Source: Psychroflexus salarius
GTDB lineage: Bacteria > Bacteroidota > Bacteroidia > Flavobacteriales > Flavobacteriaceae
Length of the DNA stretch: 64,000 nt
Direction: 5' to 3'
NCBI RefSeq assembly: GCF_900129035.1
Contig: NZ_FQTW01000005.1
Coordinates: forward strand, 147,069-211,068
In this document: one piece after another, positions 1 to 7,799 of the stretch
How positions within the stretch are numbered: position 1 is the first letter of the stretch
How the letters are laid out: each line of letters begins with the position of its first letter
Program-made: the position numbers and the translations under genes
The notes under the pieces: model-generated
Databases searched by the model: none
Told to the model about the DNA's origin: nothing
What the model saw: only the letters and a program-made list of their open reading frames with translations

Positions 1-1
1 T

Positions 2-823
2 CCAGGTATTCATTTTGTGCCAATAGCCATGCAGCGTTTTGGTACTCAATATACCATCATACCACGAGGCGATACTGAGTTTAAACGTGGAGATCGTGTG
101 TATTTTGTCACGGACGACGAAGGTCTTGAAGAGCTTTATAAACTAACAGGCGCTGAAAAAAGAGTTATAAAAAATGTTATGATTCTAGGCGGTAGCAATA
201 TTGGTCGAACACTAGCAAGCCAATTGAGCAGCAATAATTATAATGTCAAGCTAATTGAAAAAAATGATAAAAAGGCTTTACAAATTGCTGACAGCCTTCC
301 TAATATATTAGTTATTAATGAAGATGGGAGAAACGTAGGACTACTTGAAGAAGAGAATATTGAAAAAATGGATGCTTTTATAGCAGTGACCGAAAACTCT
401 GAAACAAACATCATGTCTTGCCTTGTGGCCAATACTAAAAACGTTAAAAAAACAATTGCCTTAGTTGAAAATATGGATTATTTTCAACTGAGCCATAACA
501 TTGGTATCAACTCTTTAGTCAATAAAAAATTGATAGCAGCCAATAATATTTTTAGATACATTCGTAAAGGAGATTTAGTGGCGATGACTAAACTCAATAA
601 CATGAATGCAGAGTTAATGGAGTTTAAAGTAAAGTCAACTTCATTAGTTTGTGGTAATAGTATTGCTGAAATTGACTTCCCAAGAACGGCGGTCGTTGGT
701 GGTGTAATTAGAGACGGCAAAGGAGAAATTGCGCTTGGTGATTTTGTGGTCAAGGAAGGCGACCATGTTGTGGTTTGCTGCTTACCAAAATCAATTAAAC
801 GTGTTGAAAAGCTTTTTTGTTAA
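2..823 (+). CDS. trkA: Trk potassium uptake regulator TrkA, 3' part (5' end outside window)
   Basis: Peripheral NAD-binding gating subunit of the Trk/Ktr potassium uptake system, acting with TrkH encoded just downstream. The reading frame is open from base 2, so the gene begins before the window and about 274 C-terminal residues are seen. Visible parts are the end of the first RCK-C domain, then a second Rossmann RCK-N domain with the nucleotide-binding loop GGSNIGR and the strand-end acidic residue in LIEKND, then a second RCK-C domain ending GDHVVVCC. A GTG at 17 could pass for a start but the homology continues upstream of it. The stop codon overlaps the trkH start by one base (TAATG), which implies translational coupling. 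Family assignment is firm; the N-terminal half cannot be checked. Confidence 0.93.
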   Translation, partial: PGIHFVPIAMQRFGTQYTIIPRGDTEFKRGDRVYFVTDDEGLEELYKLTGAEKRVIKNVMILGGSNIGRTLASQLSSNNYNVKLIEKNDKKALQIADSLPNILVINEDGRNVGLLEEENIEKMDAFIAVTENSETNIMSCLVANTKNVKKTIALVENMDYFQLSHNIGINSLVNKKLIAANNIFRYIRKGDLVAMTKLNNMNAELMEFKVKSTSLVCGNSIAEIDFPRTAVVGGVIRDGKGEIALGDFVVKEGDHVVVCCLPKSIKRVEKLFC

Positions 824-2319
824 TGAGATCTATAAATTACAAAATTGTATTTCATACCTTAGGGTTAATCTTAATCTTTAATGGCGCTTTTATGTTAATA
901 CCAACATTAACCAGTTGGTATTATGGCGAATCCGAAACTTTGGGGATTGCTTCAGCAGCAATTACAACATTATTTGTAGGCTTCTTAATTATGTTTGTGA
1001 CCCGTTTTCACGATAAATCAATTCAGCAGAAAGAAGGCTATTTAATTGTAACTTTCAGTTGGATTTTCATGGTGATTAGCGGTATGTTACCTTATATTTT
1101 CACGAAATCAATTCCACAGATTACAGATGCGTTTTTTGAAACAATGTCTGGTTATACTACAACAGGATCATCTATTTTAAGTGATATAGAAGTTTTACCT
1201 AATGGTATTTTACTTTGGCGAAGCTTAACACATTGGATAGGCGGTATGGGAATAATTGTTTTAGCTGTTGCTATTTTTCCTTTATTCGGAATTGGCGGTA
1301 TGCAGCTTTTTTCTGCGGAAGCACCAGGTCCAAGTGCTGATAAATTGAAACCAAGAATAGCAGATACAGCCAAACGATTGTGGTTAATTTATCTAGGTTA
1401 CACCATAGTTGAAGCTATTTTACTTAACATAGCAGGCATGACCCTTTTTGATGCAGTTAATCATGCACTAAGTACCTTATCTACAGGAGGCTTTTCAACT
1501 AAAAATGAAAGTTTAGCTTATTGGAATGATCAGCCAATGATTCAATATATTATTATTCTATTCATGTTTTTAGCTGGTACTAACTTTGTAGTAAGTTATT
1601 ATGGTTTTAAACTGAACTTTAGAAAAGTATTAGCTAATGAAGAGTTTAAGGTTTTTACAATTTTTGTTGTTGTTTTTACAACTTTAGCAACCCTATTAAT
1701 TTACTTTCAAGCAGATGTAAGCTTTTCATCAGTAAATCACCCTGAAGTTCTTGGTGCTTTTGAAAGTGCATTTAGGCATGCTATTTTCCAGGTTTTGGCC
1801 ATTATAACCACAACAGGATTTGTCTCTGCTGACTACACAATGTGGGTACCATTTTTAACAGTAATGTTTTTTGGTTTATTTTTTCTAGGTGGTTCAGCAG
1901 GCTCAACTTCAGGAGGCGTTAAAGTTGTAAGACATTTAATTATGATTAAAAATGGAATCCTTGAATTTAAGCGAATATTACATCCTAATGCCGTTTTGCC
2001 GGTAAGATACGCGAAACGTGCTGTTAATTCTCAAATTGTATATAACATTTTAGGATTTTTTATTTTGTACATGCTATCATTTATTATTGGTGCTGTTGTA
2101 CTTGGTGCTTTAGGCTTAAACCTTGAAACCGCTATTGGAGGTGCTGCCTCTTCACTTGGTAATGTGGGGCCAGCTTTTGGTGAGTTAGGACCAGTAGATA
2201 ATTATTCGGCCTTACCGACTGCTGCAAAATGGTGGTGTAGCTTCTTGATGCTTATTGGCAGATTAGAATTGTTTACCGTACTGATTATATTAACTCCATT
2301 TTTTTGGCGTGATCGTTAA
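823..2319 (+). CDS. trkH: Trk potassium transporter subunit TrkH
   Basis: Integral membrane, K+-translocating subunit of the Trk system. It is a protein of about 498 residues, the usual length, with repeated hydrophobic helix-loop-helix units and selectivity-filter-like segments (TTTGSS near residue 115, STGGFST near 220, TTTGFVS near 325 and SLGNVGPAF near 445). The fourfold pseudo-repeat with a Gly in each filter is the hallmark of the SKT superfamily. The ATG at 823 is chosen because it overlaps the trkA stop by one base; an in-frame TTG two codons earlier is less likely. The last residues before the stop (FFWRDR) are typical of the family. Confidence 0.95.
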   Translation: MRSINYKIVFHTLGLILIFNGAFMLIPTLTSWYYGESETLGIASAAITTLFVGFLIMFVTRFHDKSIQQKEGYLIVTFSWIFMVISGMLPYIFTKSIPQITDAFFETMSGYTTTGSSILSDIEVLPNGILLWRSLTHWIGGMGIIVLAVAIFPLFGIGGMQLFSAEAPGPSADKLKPRIADTAKRLWLIYLGYTIVEAILLNIAGMTLFDAVNHALSTLSTGGFSTKNESLAYWNDQPMIQYIIILFMFLAGTNFVVSYYGFKLNFRKVLANEEFKVFTIFVVVFTTLATLLIYFQADVSFSSVNHPEVLGAFESAFRHAIFQVLAIITTTGFVSADYTMWVPFLTVMFFGLFFLGGSAGSTSGGVKVVRHLIMIKNGILEFKRILHPNAVLPVRYAKRAVNSQIVYNILGFFILYMLSFIIGAVVLGALGLNLETAIGGAASSLGNVGPAFGELGPVDNYSALPTAAKWWCSFLMLIGRLELFTVLIILTPFFWRDR

Positions 2320-2370
2320 TTATAATTTCAGGTTTATTACCCTTATTTAAATGAATATTAAATTCAAAAT

Positions 2371-2691
2371 ATGAGTTTCGGCGCTGGACATACACAAGAT
2401 ATGATTAATCGTATAAAGCAAAACAAAGCTCAACGCGCGTCTAAGCGAAAGAAATTTAAAGAAAATAATCATGAGGGAATTTATGTTAACTATGAAAAAT
2501 CGAAAGAAATAAATTCAAAAACAATCCCAAAAAAGAAACTGACTAAAATTAAGAAAGAGATTCGTAAAACGGCAAGGAAAAATCGTAAAAGAAATATCTT
2601 TATTTATATGATATTATTTTCCAGTGTTCTCGCTTTACTCATAAGTCTGTTATTGTGGTTAAATGAATCTCCAACAGTTCTTTATGATTGA
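2371..2691 (+). CDS. Small basic single-pass membrane protein, unknown function
   Basis: A 106-residue protein. Residues 1-75 are very rich in Lys, Arg and Asn; residues about 77-98 form one hydrophobic helix; a short tail follows. It begins MSFGAGHTQDMINRIKQN, a start I recall as conserved in flavobacterial proteins that are sometimes labelled riboflavin synthase subunit beta in databases. Nothing in the sequence supports that enzyme activity, because there is no lumazine synthase fold or motif. It follows trkH by about 50 bp on the same strand and could be co-transcribed. The basic N-terminal part may contact nucleic acid or phospholipid headgroups, but this is only inference. Confidence 0.75.
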   Translation: MSFGAGHTQDMINRIKQNKAQRASKRKKFKENNHEGIYVNYEKSKEINSKTIPKKKLTKIKKEIRKTARKNRKRNIFIYMILFSSVLALLISLLLWLNESPTVLYD

Positions 2692-3042
2692 TTACCCAAA
2701 AAAGCAGGCATGCTCATCTTGTTTTATCACTTCTATAATTTTATCTATTCGGTTTGACTCAGGAAAAGGTTTATATAATTCCCATTTGCCACTTGAACGC
2801 ATCCAGTAGAGTTTCCATAGTTGTTGGGTTTTTATGAATTGAATTTTTGCAAATTCAAATCGCTCTTTGGTCTCTGGATTTCTCCAATTTGGTCTAACTT
2901 GAAATAGCTTAAATGTCTTGTTAGTGTAGATGTAAGAAATATCAACTTCTTTCCTAATTTCAGGATCTTCAGGTCTAATAGATTCAATATAGTCTTTTAC
3001 TAAAGATTCATTGATATCTATGATATCATCGTTATTTTACAT
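2692..3042 (-). pseudogene. DUF3024-family gene with a stop at codon 2
   Basis: Reading the minus strand from ATG at 3042, codon 2 is TAA; the frame then stays open for 114 more codons to a TAA at 2692. The open part reads like a DUF3024 protein: a variable N-terminus, then VRPNWRNP, LWKLYWMRSSGKWELY, and a terminal DEHACFFG. A single A-to-T change (AAA to TAA) would explain the interruption, since M-K-N-N-D-D would be a normal start. No ATG, GTG or TTG occurs in frame near the N-terminus; the next ATG lies in the LYWM motif, about residue 70, and would remove most of the domain. It could be a recent pseudogene, a sequencing error, or use of a rare ATT/ATC/ATA start. The rest of the coding frame shows no decay. 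Confidence 0.72.
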
Positions 3043-3064
3043 TTAAATTAAATTAATAAATACT

Positions 3065-4522
3065 TTAATAGCCAACTTGTTCTGGCTCTCCGTATTCTCG
3101 TTGAAATAAATTATGTTCCTTAATCATTTTAGCAGTTTGTTCTGGCAGAGCATCTTCCCAACCTTCTTCATCATTAGAAATCATCTTTAATACTTGTCTA
3201 GAAAAAATGCCAAGAATCTCTTGGTCATAATTTTCAACATCAACTACGCGACCATTATTTTTGAAGAATTTATACAACTCCTTCATTCTAGGGTGAACTT
3301 TCAAGTTTTGACTTGTTGTAACTTCACCTGTATTAGGATTTTTATAAGGATATAGATAAACACGTAAATCTTTAAAGAATAATTTACCGAAAGCCTCTAA
3401 AATTCCACCACTTAAATGTCTGTAGTAACGTTCATCAAAAATATCAACAAGATTATTTACGCCCATAGCCAATGCCATGCGTTCTTTGGTATAATTTGAA
3501 AAATATTCTACCAATTTGTAGTATTCTTGAAAATTAGAGATTAAAACCGTATGTCCTAAAGAGCAAAGAAGTTTTGCGCGGTCCATAAAGTCTTCTTCAT
3601 CAATTTCACCTTCAGAGCGTAGGTTAGATAAAGTAATTTCAAAAATCACTTGAATGTTATTTTCGTCTACTTTATTTTCTTTCTTGAAAATTTCAAGTGA
3701 TTTCTCGTAAATATCTTCGTTTACTTTGGTGACCGGTCTAAAACTACCGCGCAGTGCAAGAACATTTTTTTTGTAAAGAACCTTAGCAGGAAGAACGTTA
3801 TTACCATCTGGAGAAAACATAACAGCTTCAGTCATATTATACTTAAGCAGTTGTAGACTCATTAAACGGTTATCAACATCTTTAAATTGAGGCCCAGAAA
3901 AATTAATGGTATCAACCTCTATTTGGTCTTTATCAATATGGTCATATAAGTCTTTTAAAACCTGTTTTGCATTGTTGTGTGCATAATAAGCCGCATAAAT
4001 TAAGTTTGTCCCTAAAATTCCAAGTGTGTTTTGTTGTAAACGTGCATCATTTTCTTTAAACCGAATGTGAAGCACAATTTTGTTGTAGTCACCATTAGGT
4101 TCTAGTTGATATTTTATGCCAACCCAGCCATGACCTTTATATCGCTTTGCAAAATCAATTGTAGCAACAGTGTTAGCGTAAGTGAAAAATAATTTATTTG
4201 GATGTTTATCTCTTGAAATGCGTTCTTCAATTAATCGTGTTTCATGATCGAGCATTTTATGGAGTCTACTTTCGGTTACATAGCGTCTATCAGGTTCTGT
4301 TCCATAAATCGCATCACTAAAATCTTTATCATAAGCACTCATGGTTTTAGCAATTGTTCCTGAAGAACCTCCAGCTCTAAAAAAATTCCTTACCGTTTCT
4401 TGACCAGCACCAATTTCAGCGAAGGTTCCATAAATATTTTCGTTAAGGTTAATTCGTAATGCTTTGTTTTTGACAGATGGTTTGCTTTCAAAGTCTTTAT
4501 CACCAAGAATTTTTATAGGCAT
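3065..4522 (-). CDS. Conserved Bacteroidota protein of unknown function, 485 aa
   Basis: A soluble-looking protein of 485 residues with no signal peptide and no membrane helix. I recognise it as a strongly conserved flavobacterial family whose database labels are inconsistent (nicotinate-nucleotide adenylyltransferase or TonB-dependent receptor). Neither fits: there is no HxGH nucleotidyltransferase motif and no beta-barrel or plug. Conserved-looking blocks include AEIGAGQETVRNFFRAGG near residues 35-52, SAYDKDFSDAIYG near 62-75, and NKLFFTYANTVATIDF near 107-122. The start at 4522 (MPIKILGD) is preferred to an ATG at 4636, because that longer version would read through the promoter region and overlap the divergent gene. 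Its function is unknown to me. Confidence 0.85.
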   Translation of the reverse strand: MPIKILGDKDFESKPSVKNKALRINLNENIYGTFAEIGAGQETVRNFFRAGGSSGTIAKTMSAYDKDFSDAIYGTEPDRRYVTESRLHKMLDHETRLIEERISRDKHPNKLFFTYANTVATIDFAKRYKGHGWVGIKYQLEPNGDYNKIVLHIRFKENDARLQQNTLGILGTNLIYAAYYAHNNAKQVLKDLYDHIDKDQIEVDTINFSGPQFKDVDNRLMSLQLLKYNMTEAVMFSPDGNNVLPAKVLYKKNVLALRGSFRPVTKVNEDIYEKSLEIFKKENKVDENNIQVIFEITLSNLRSEGEIDEEDFMDRAKLLCSLGHTVLISNFQEYYKLVEYFSNYTKERMALAMGVNNLVDIFDERYYRHLSGGILEAFGKLFFKDLRVYLYPYKNPNTGEVTTSQNLKVHPRMKELYKFFKNNGRVVDVENYDQEILGIFSRQVLKMISNDEEGWEDALPEQTAKMIKEHNLFQREYGEPEQVGY

Positions 4523-4565
4523 AGTAGGAATTTTGTGAGTTTTAAAACAATTACTTAAACTTATA

Positions 4566-4594
4566 CAAAAGTAGGTATTTGTGGGTTCAAACAA
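4566..4594 (-). promoter_or_regulatory. Bacteroidota promoter for the 485-aa unknown protein
   Basis: On the minus strand TACTTTTG (4573-4566) matches the -7 consensus TAnnTTTG, and a TTG at 4594-4592 lies 18 bases upstream, within the usual -33 spacing. This leaves a leader of roughly 35-40 nt before the start at 4522. Confidence 0.6.
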
Positions 4595-4605
4595 AAAATA
4601 TTCTC

Positions 4606-4613
4606 TAGTTTTG
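4606..4613 (+). promoter_or_regulatory. Bacteroidota -7 element for the PhnP-like hydrolase
   Basis: TAGTTTTG matches TAnnTTTG and ends 17 bases before the ATG at 4631. The nearest upstream TTTG (4578-4581) is 24 bases away, slightly long. The element is back to back with the opposing promoter at 4566-4594, so the two transcripts may compete for polymerase. Confidence 0.5.
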
Positions 4614-4630
4614 TGTGAAATCTTTAACTT

Positions 4631-5392
4631 ATGCAATTAACATTTTTGGGCACAGGAACCTCTCAAGGAATACCAATTATCGGTAGTCAACATCCAGTTT
4701 GTTTAAGCAGTAATCCAAAAGATAAACGTTTAAGAGTTTCGGTTTTAATTGAATGGGATAATTACAGCTATGTTATTGATTGTGGTCCAGATTTTAGGCA
4801 GCAAATGTTAGCACAAAATGTGTCAAAAATCGATGGTATTTTGTTTACTCATGAGCACAATGACCACGTTGTTGGTTTAGACGATATTAGGCCTTTTTAT
4901 TTTAGACAGGGAAATATTTCAATTTATGCGCATCAACGAGTGGTTGAGGCTTTAAAACAGCGTTTTTCTTATGTGTTTGAAGTCGAAAATAAGTATCCTG
5001 GCGCACCAACTTTAGATGTTAATTACATTACTAACTCAGATTTTAAATTAGGAAATAAAGTTGTTTCACCAGTTGAAGTTTTGCATGGAAATCTACAAGT
5101 CTTCGGTTTTAGAATAGGCGATATGGCTTATGTTACCGATGCTAAAACTATTTCTAAGACAGAATTAAACAAACTTAAAGGTTTAAAAGTACTTGTACTT
5201 AATGCCTTGAGAATTGAAGAACATCACTCGCATTTAAATCTTGATCAAGCCTTAGAAATAGTTGAGTATTTAAAACCTGAACAAACTTATTTTACGCATA
5301 TTTCTCATCACTTAGGTTTTCATGATGAAATTGATGCTCAGCTACCTGATGGCGTTAATTTAGCTTATGATAATTTAAAAATATCAATTTAA
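4631..5392 (+). CDS. MBL-fold metallo-hydrolase, PhnP / RNase Z-like
   Basis: A 253-residue metallo-beta-lactamase-fold hydrolase of the PhnP type (phosphoribosyl cyclic phosphodiesterase or related phosphodiesterase). The metal site is visible: THEHNDHVVGLDD near residues 74-86 is the HxHxDH motif, with further ligands likely in the YVTDAK segment near 165-170 and in the terminal THISHHLG near 229. The start GTGTSQGIPIIG near residues 7-18 is typical of this subfamily. It is cytoplasmic, with no signal peptide. The true substrate cannot be read from the sequence. It is followed directly, with no gap, by a small membrane-protein gene. Confidence 0.88.
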   Translation: MQLTFLGTGTSQGIPIIGSQHPVCLSSNPKDKRLRVSVLIEWDNYSYVIDCGPDFRQQMLAQNVSKIDGILFTHEHNDHVVGLDDIRPFYFRQGNISIYAHQRVVEALKQRFSYVFEVENKYPGAPTLDVNYITNSDFKLGNKVVSPVEVLHGNLQVFGFRIGDMAYVTDAKTISKTELNKLKGLKVLVLNALRIEEHHSHLNLDQALEIVEYLKPEQTYFTHISHHLGFHDEIDAQLPDGVNLAYDNLKISI

Positions 5393-5572
5393 ATGAAACG
5401 AAATATCTACCTGTATTTATTTGTATTTAGTGCGCTAATCGCTATTTTTATTTACTTCAATTTTAAAGCAGTTGTCGACCAACAGAAGTCTCAAATTGAA
5501 CAACTTCAAAATAAAGTTGAACGCCTTCAAGATGAAAATAGAAACTTGCTTAAAGAAATAGAAGAAATTTAA
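5393..5572 (+). CDS. Small membrane-anchored coiled-coil protein, 59 aa
   Basis: This ORF starts at the base after the preceding stop codon (TAA immediately followed by ATG), so translation is probably coupled. It has a positively charged start (MKRNIYLY), one hydrophobic segment over residues about 6-22, then a 35-residue amphipathic region rich in Gln, Glu, Lys and Leu with heptad spacing (QIEQLQNKVERLQDENRNLL), as in a short coiled coil. This resembles a FtsL/FtsB-type bitopic protein in architecture only. The stop codon overlaps tail to tail with the convergent esterase gene by 4 bp. Function is unknown. Confidence 0.62.
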   Translation: MKRNIYLYLFVFSALIAIFIYFNFKAVVDQQKSQIEQLQNKVERLQDENRNLLKEIEEI

Positions 5573-6228
5573 TTATCCTTTTGAATCAACCAGCGTTTAA
5601 AACTCATAAAATTCTGAGGATTAACACCATGGCCAACAGGAAATTCTTCATAAGCGTAATCAATTCCTAATTTTTTAAAAACAGCTTCATTTTTACGTGC
5701 CCATTCTACTGGTATAACTTGATCTACGCTGCCATGAGAGTTGTATATTTGAAGTGAGCTAAAATCTTTAGTTTCAAAATCATCTGTCAGCATATTTTGG
5801 TCTACGTAGCCACTTAAGCCAACCACGTTTTTGATTAGTTTAGGATGACTTAAAGCAATGGCAAAACTTAATATTGTACCTTGACTAAAACCTAGTAAAG
5901 TTATTCTGTTAGCATCTACTTTGAAATTTTCTTTAATTTCTTCAATAAACTTAATCACTAAATCACGAGATTTTTTAGCCTGCTCGATATCGCTAAACTT
6001 TCCTTTTGAAGCATCAAAATTGATAGCGTACCAGGCATTTCCGTAAGGTTGAAGTGGATAAGGTGCTTTCGCTGAAATAATCATGTAATGTTCAGGTAAT
6101 TCATTTGCGAATCCAAATAAATCATTTTCATCGCTACCATAGCCGTGTAACATGATAATTAGAGGATAATTCTCTTCTAGCGTTGATGCTTTTAAGTTAT
6201 AGGTTAATGATAAGTTGGGTTGTTGCAT
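5569..6228 (-). CDS. Alpha/beta hydrolase, carboxylesterase / phospholipase type
   Basis: A 219-residue cytoplasmic serine hydrolase of the phospholipase/carboxylesterase (YpfH-like) family. The nucleophile elbow is GFSQGT near residue 115, the acid is probably the Asp in GSVDQVIP near 167, and the catalytic His is in VGHGVNP near 200. The oxyanion region HGYGSDEND near residue 28 is typical. Substrates are probably small acyl esters, and the specific one is unknown. It lies 1 bp downstream of the Tic20-like gene and is likely in the same transcript. Confidence 0.88.
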   Translation of the reverse strand: MQQPNLSLTYNLKASTLEENYPLIIMLHGYGSDENDLFGFANELPEHYMIISAKAPYPLQPYGNAWYAINFDASKGKFSDIEQAKKSRDLVIKFIEEIKENFKVDANRITLLGFSQGTILSFAIALSHPKLIKNVVGLSGYVDQNMLTDDFETKDFSSLQIYNSHGSVDQVIPVEWARKNEAVFKKLGIDYAYEEFPVGHGVNPQNFMSFKRWLIQKDN

Positions 6229-6229
6229 T

Positions 6230-6559
6230 TTAGCCTAATTTATTAAACCATTTTTGAAAATAATCACCAATGTAAGGAATTAAATGATATTTGTACTGAA
6301 CTGCGCCTAAAAAGCTGTAAAGCCATAATAATATGTAACTTAAGTAAAATGCTGAAGTTGCCATCCATGAATTCATTCCTGAAACTAAGTAGGTAAATAA
6401 AATGAAGTATAAATGTATACCTAAACTTTGTTTGTTGTAAAATGAAGCAAATTTATATTTTGGCTCCTGATTCATAAATAAAGCAATGATGCACCCAAAA
6501 ATTGTTAAATGAGCAATTATAGCCGTTGTCCGGCCTTTTTTTATAGTGCTAGTTTTCAT
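6230..6559 (-). CDS. Tic20/DUF4870-like small membrane protein
   Basis: A 109-residue protein with three to four hydrophobic helices (about 14-30, 45-60, 65-82 and 84-90) and a basic N-terminus. The phrase FASFYNKQSLGIHLYF, with an aromatic and Gln-rich region before the second helix, is characteristic of DUF4870/Tic20-like proteins, which flavobacterial annotations often call chloroplast import component. A protein-import role in bacteria is not established. Its start overlaps the end of the dihydroorotase-like gene by 11 bp, indicating translational coupling. Confidence 0.7.
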   Translation of the reverse strand: MKTSTIKKGRTTAIIAHLTIFGCIIALFMNQEPKYKFASFYNKQSLGIHLYFILFTYLVSGMNSWMATSAFYLSYILLWLYSFLGAVQYKYHLIPYIGDYFQKWFNKLG

Positions 6560-7793
6560 AGTATTTATTATTTACAAGACTTCCATAAACCTCACCTTGA
6601 AGTTTTTCTCCTAAGAATATTGCGTTTTTACTAGTTGATTTTATTAGATCAGTGTTAAAAATGTTCTCTTCGTCAGGATTAAATAAAGTTAACTCAGCCA
6701 TTTTGTTAATACTTATTTTAGGTTGTTTTAAACCATATATTTCCCAATTTTTCAATAATTGCTTAATCGCTAAATTTGTTCCTAGGCTTTTGTTTAAAGC
6801 TGGAAAAAAACTCTCTAAACCAATAGATCCTGTTTTAGAATTTTCAAACTCTAACTGCTTCAATTCTAAATTAATAGGTTCGTGATCACAAGTTACAAAA
6901 TCTATGCTTCCATCTTTTACAGCTTCAATTAATGAAGTCTTATCACTAAAACTTCTTAAAGGTGGCTTAACTTTATATTTACTGTCAAATTCAGCTAAAA
7001 CACTAGTATCAAAATACAAGTTATTAATGCTTGTGCTACAGGTAAATTCGAGACCTTTTGACTTAGCTTCTCTAATTATTTCAACAGACGCAGCACATGA
7101 AATATAGGGAATATGAACTTTAGTTTCAGTATAAGCTAAAAGGTCCAAGTCTCGCCTTAACTGAATTGTTTCTGTTAAATGACTTGCTGATTTTAGACCT
7201 AACATGATGCTTTCTTCATCTTCATGAACTTGCGCTTTTCCCACTAAATCAGTTTGTTCAGGATAAGCAAATATTAGACCATTAAATCCTTTGGCGTATT
7301 GCAAAGCAACTTTAAATGCATTGGCATTTTGCACACTTTTTTTGGTATCATAAAAAGCTACAGCGCCTGCCTTTTGCATATCGAATAAGTCGGCTAAATC
7401 TTTTCCGTTATGGTTTTTTGTAATGGCACCAAGTGGATAAATTTTTAAATCGTGTTTAAAAGCTTCTTTTATATAGTTAATCGCTGATTTATGGTCACTA
7501 ACTGGCTTAGCACTCGGAACTAATCCTATACCCGAAAAACCACTTTTTAAAGCCGTTAAAGCGCCATTTTCAATGGTCTCACGTTCTTCAAATCCTGGTT
7601 CTCCAAAACTAACTAATGGCTCAAACCAAGCCGGTGATACATGAAGGTTTTCTAGTTCTAGTATTGTTGCAGACGTGTGTTTAATTGATGTATCAATCTT
7701 AGTGATCAACCCGTTTTCAACTAAAATATCTTGTGGGGTTTTGCTAAATGAATTGCCATTCCAAATTTTAGCCGATTTTATAAGATATGCCAT
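6549..7793 (-). CDS. Dihydroorotase-like protein, probably catalytically inactive
   Basis: A 414-residue amidohydrolase-superfamily protein whose order of segments matches type I dihydroorotase: KIWNG and ILVENGLITKID at the N-terminus, FGEPGFEERETIENG near residues 63-77, CDHEP near 300, and a C-terminal beta-sandwich return. The metal-binding HxH that should precede the REPG-type segment is absent: the region reads PAWFEPLVSFGEPG. The later His-rich strand reads HIPYISCAAS where active enzymes usually have H-x-x-H-x-S. Such inactive homologues elsewhere assemble with aspartate transcarbamoylase, and that role is an inference here. The start is the ATG six bases below the upstream BatA-type gene. 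Confidence 0.8.
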   Translation of the reverse strand: MAYLIKSAKIWNGNSFSKTPQDILVENGLITKIDTSIKHTSATILELENLHVSPAWFEPLVSFGEPGFEERETIENGALTALKSGFSGIGLVPSAKPVSDHKSAINYIKEAFKHDLKIYPLGAITKNHNGKDLADLFDMQKAGAVAFYDTKKSVQNANAFKVALQYAKGFNGLIFAYPEQTDLVGKAQVHEDEESIMLGLKSASHLTETIQLRRDLDLLAYTETKVHIPYISCAASVEIIREAKSKGLEFTCSTSINNLYFDTSVLAEFDSKYKVKPPLRSFSDKTSLIEAVKDGSIDFVTCDHEPINLELKQLEFENSKTGSIGLESFFPALNKSLGTNLAIKQLLKNWEIYGLKQPKISINKMAELTLFNPDEENIFNTDLIKSTSKNAIFLGEKLQGEVYGSLVNNKYYEN

Positions 7794-7799
7794 AATTTA

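Noticed and set aside
4523..4636. An N-terminal extension of the 485-aa unknown protein up to an ATG at 4636
   Set aside because: It crosses the -7/-33 promoter region, overlaps the divergent gene, and has an unconserved-looking sequence (MHKLKISHKTREYF).
6652..7107. Plus-strand ORFs of 67-77 codons opposite the dihydroorotase-like gene
   Set aside because: They are antisense shadows of a long, well-supported coding frame.
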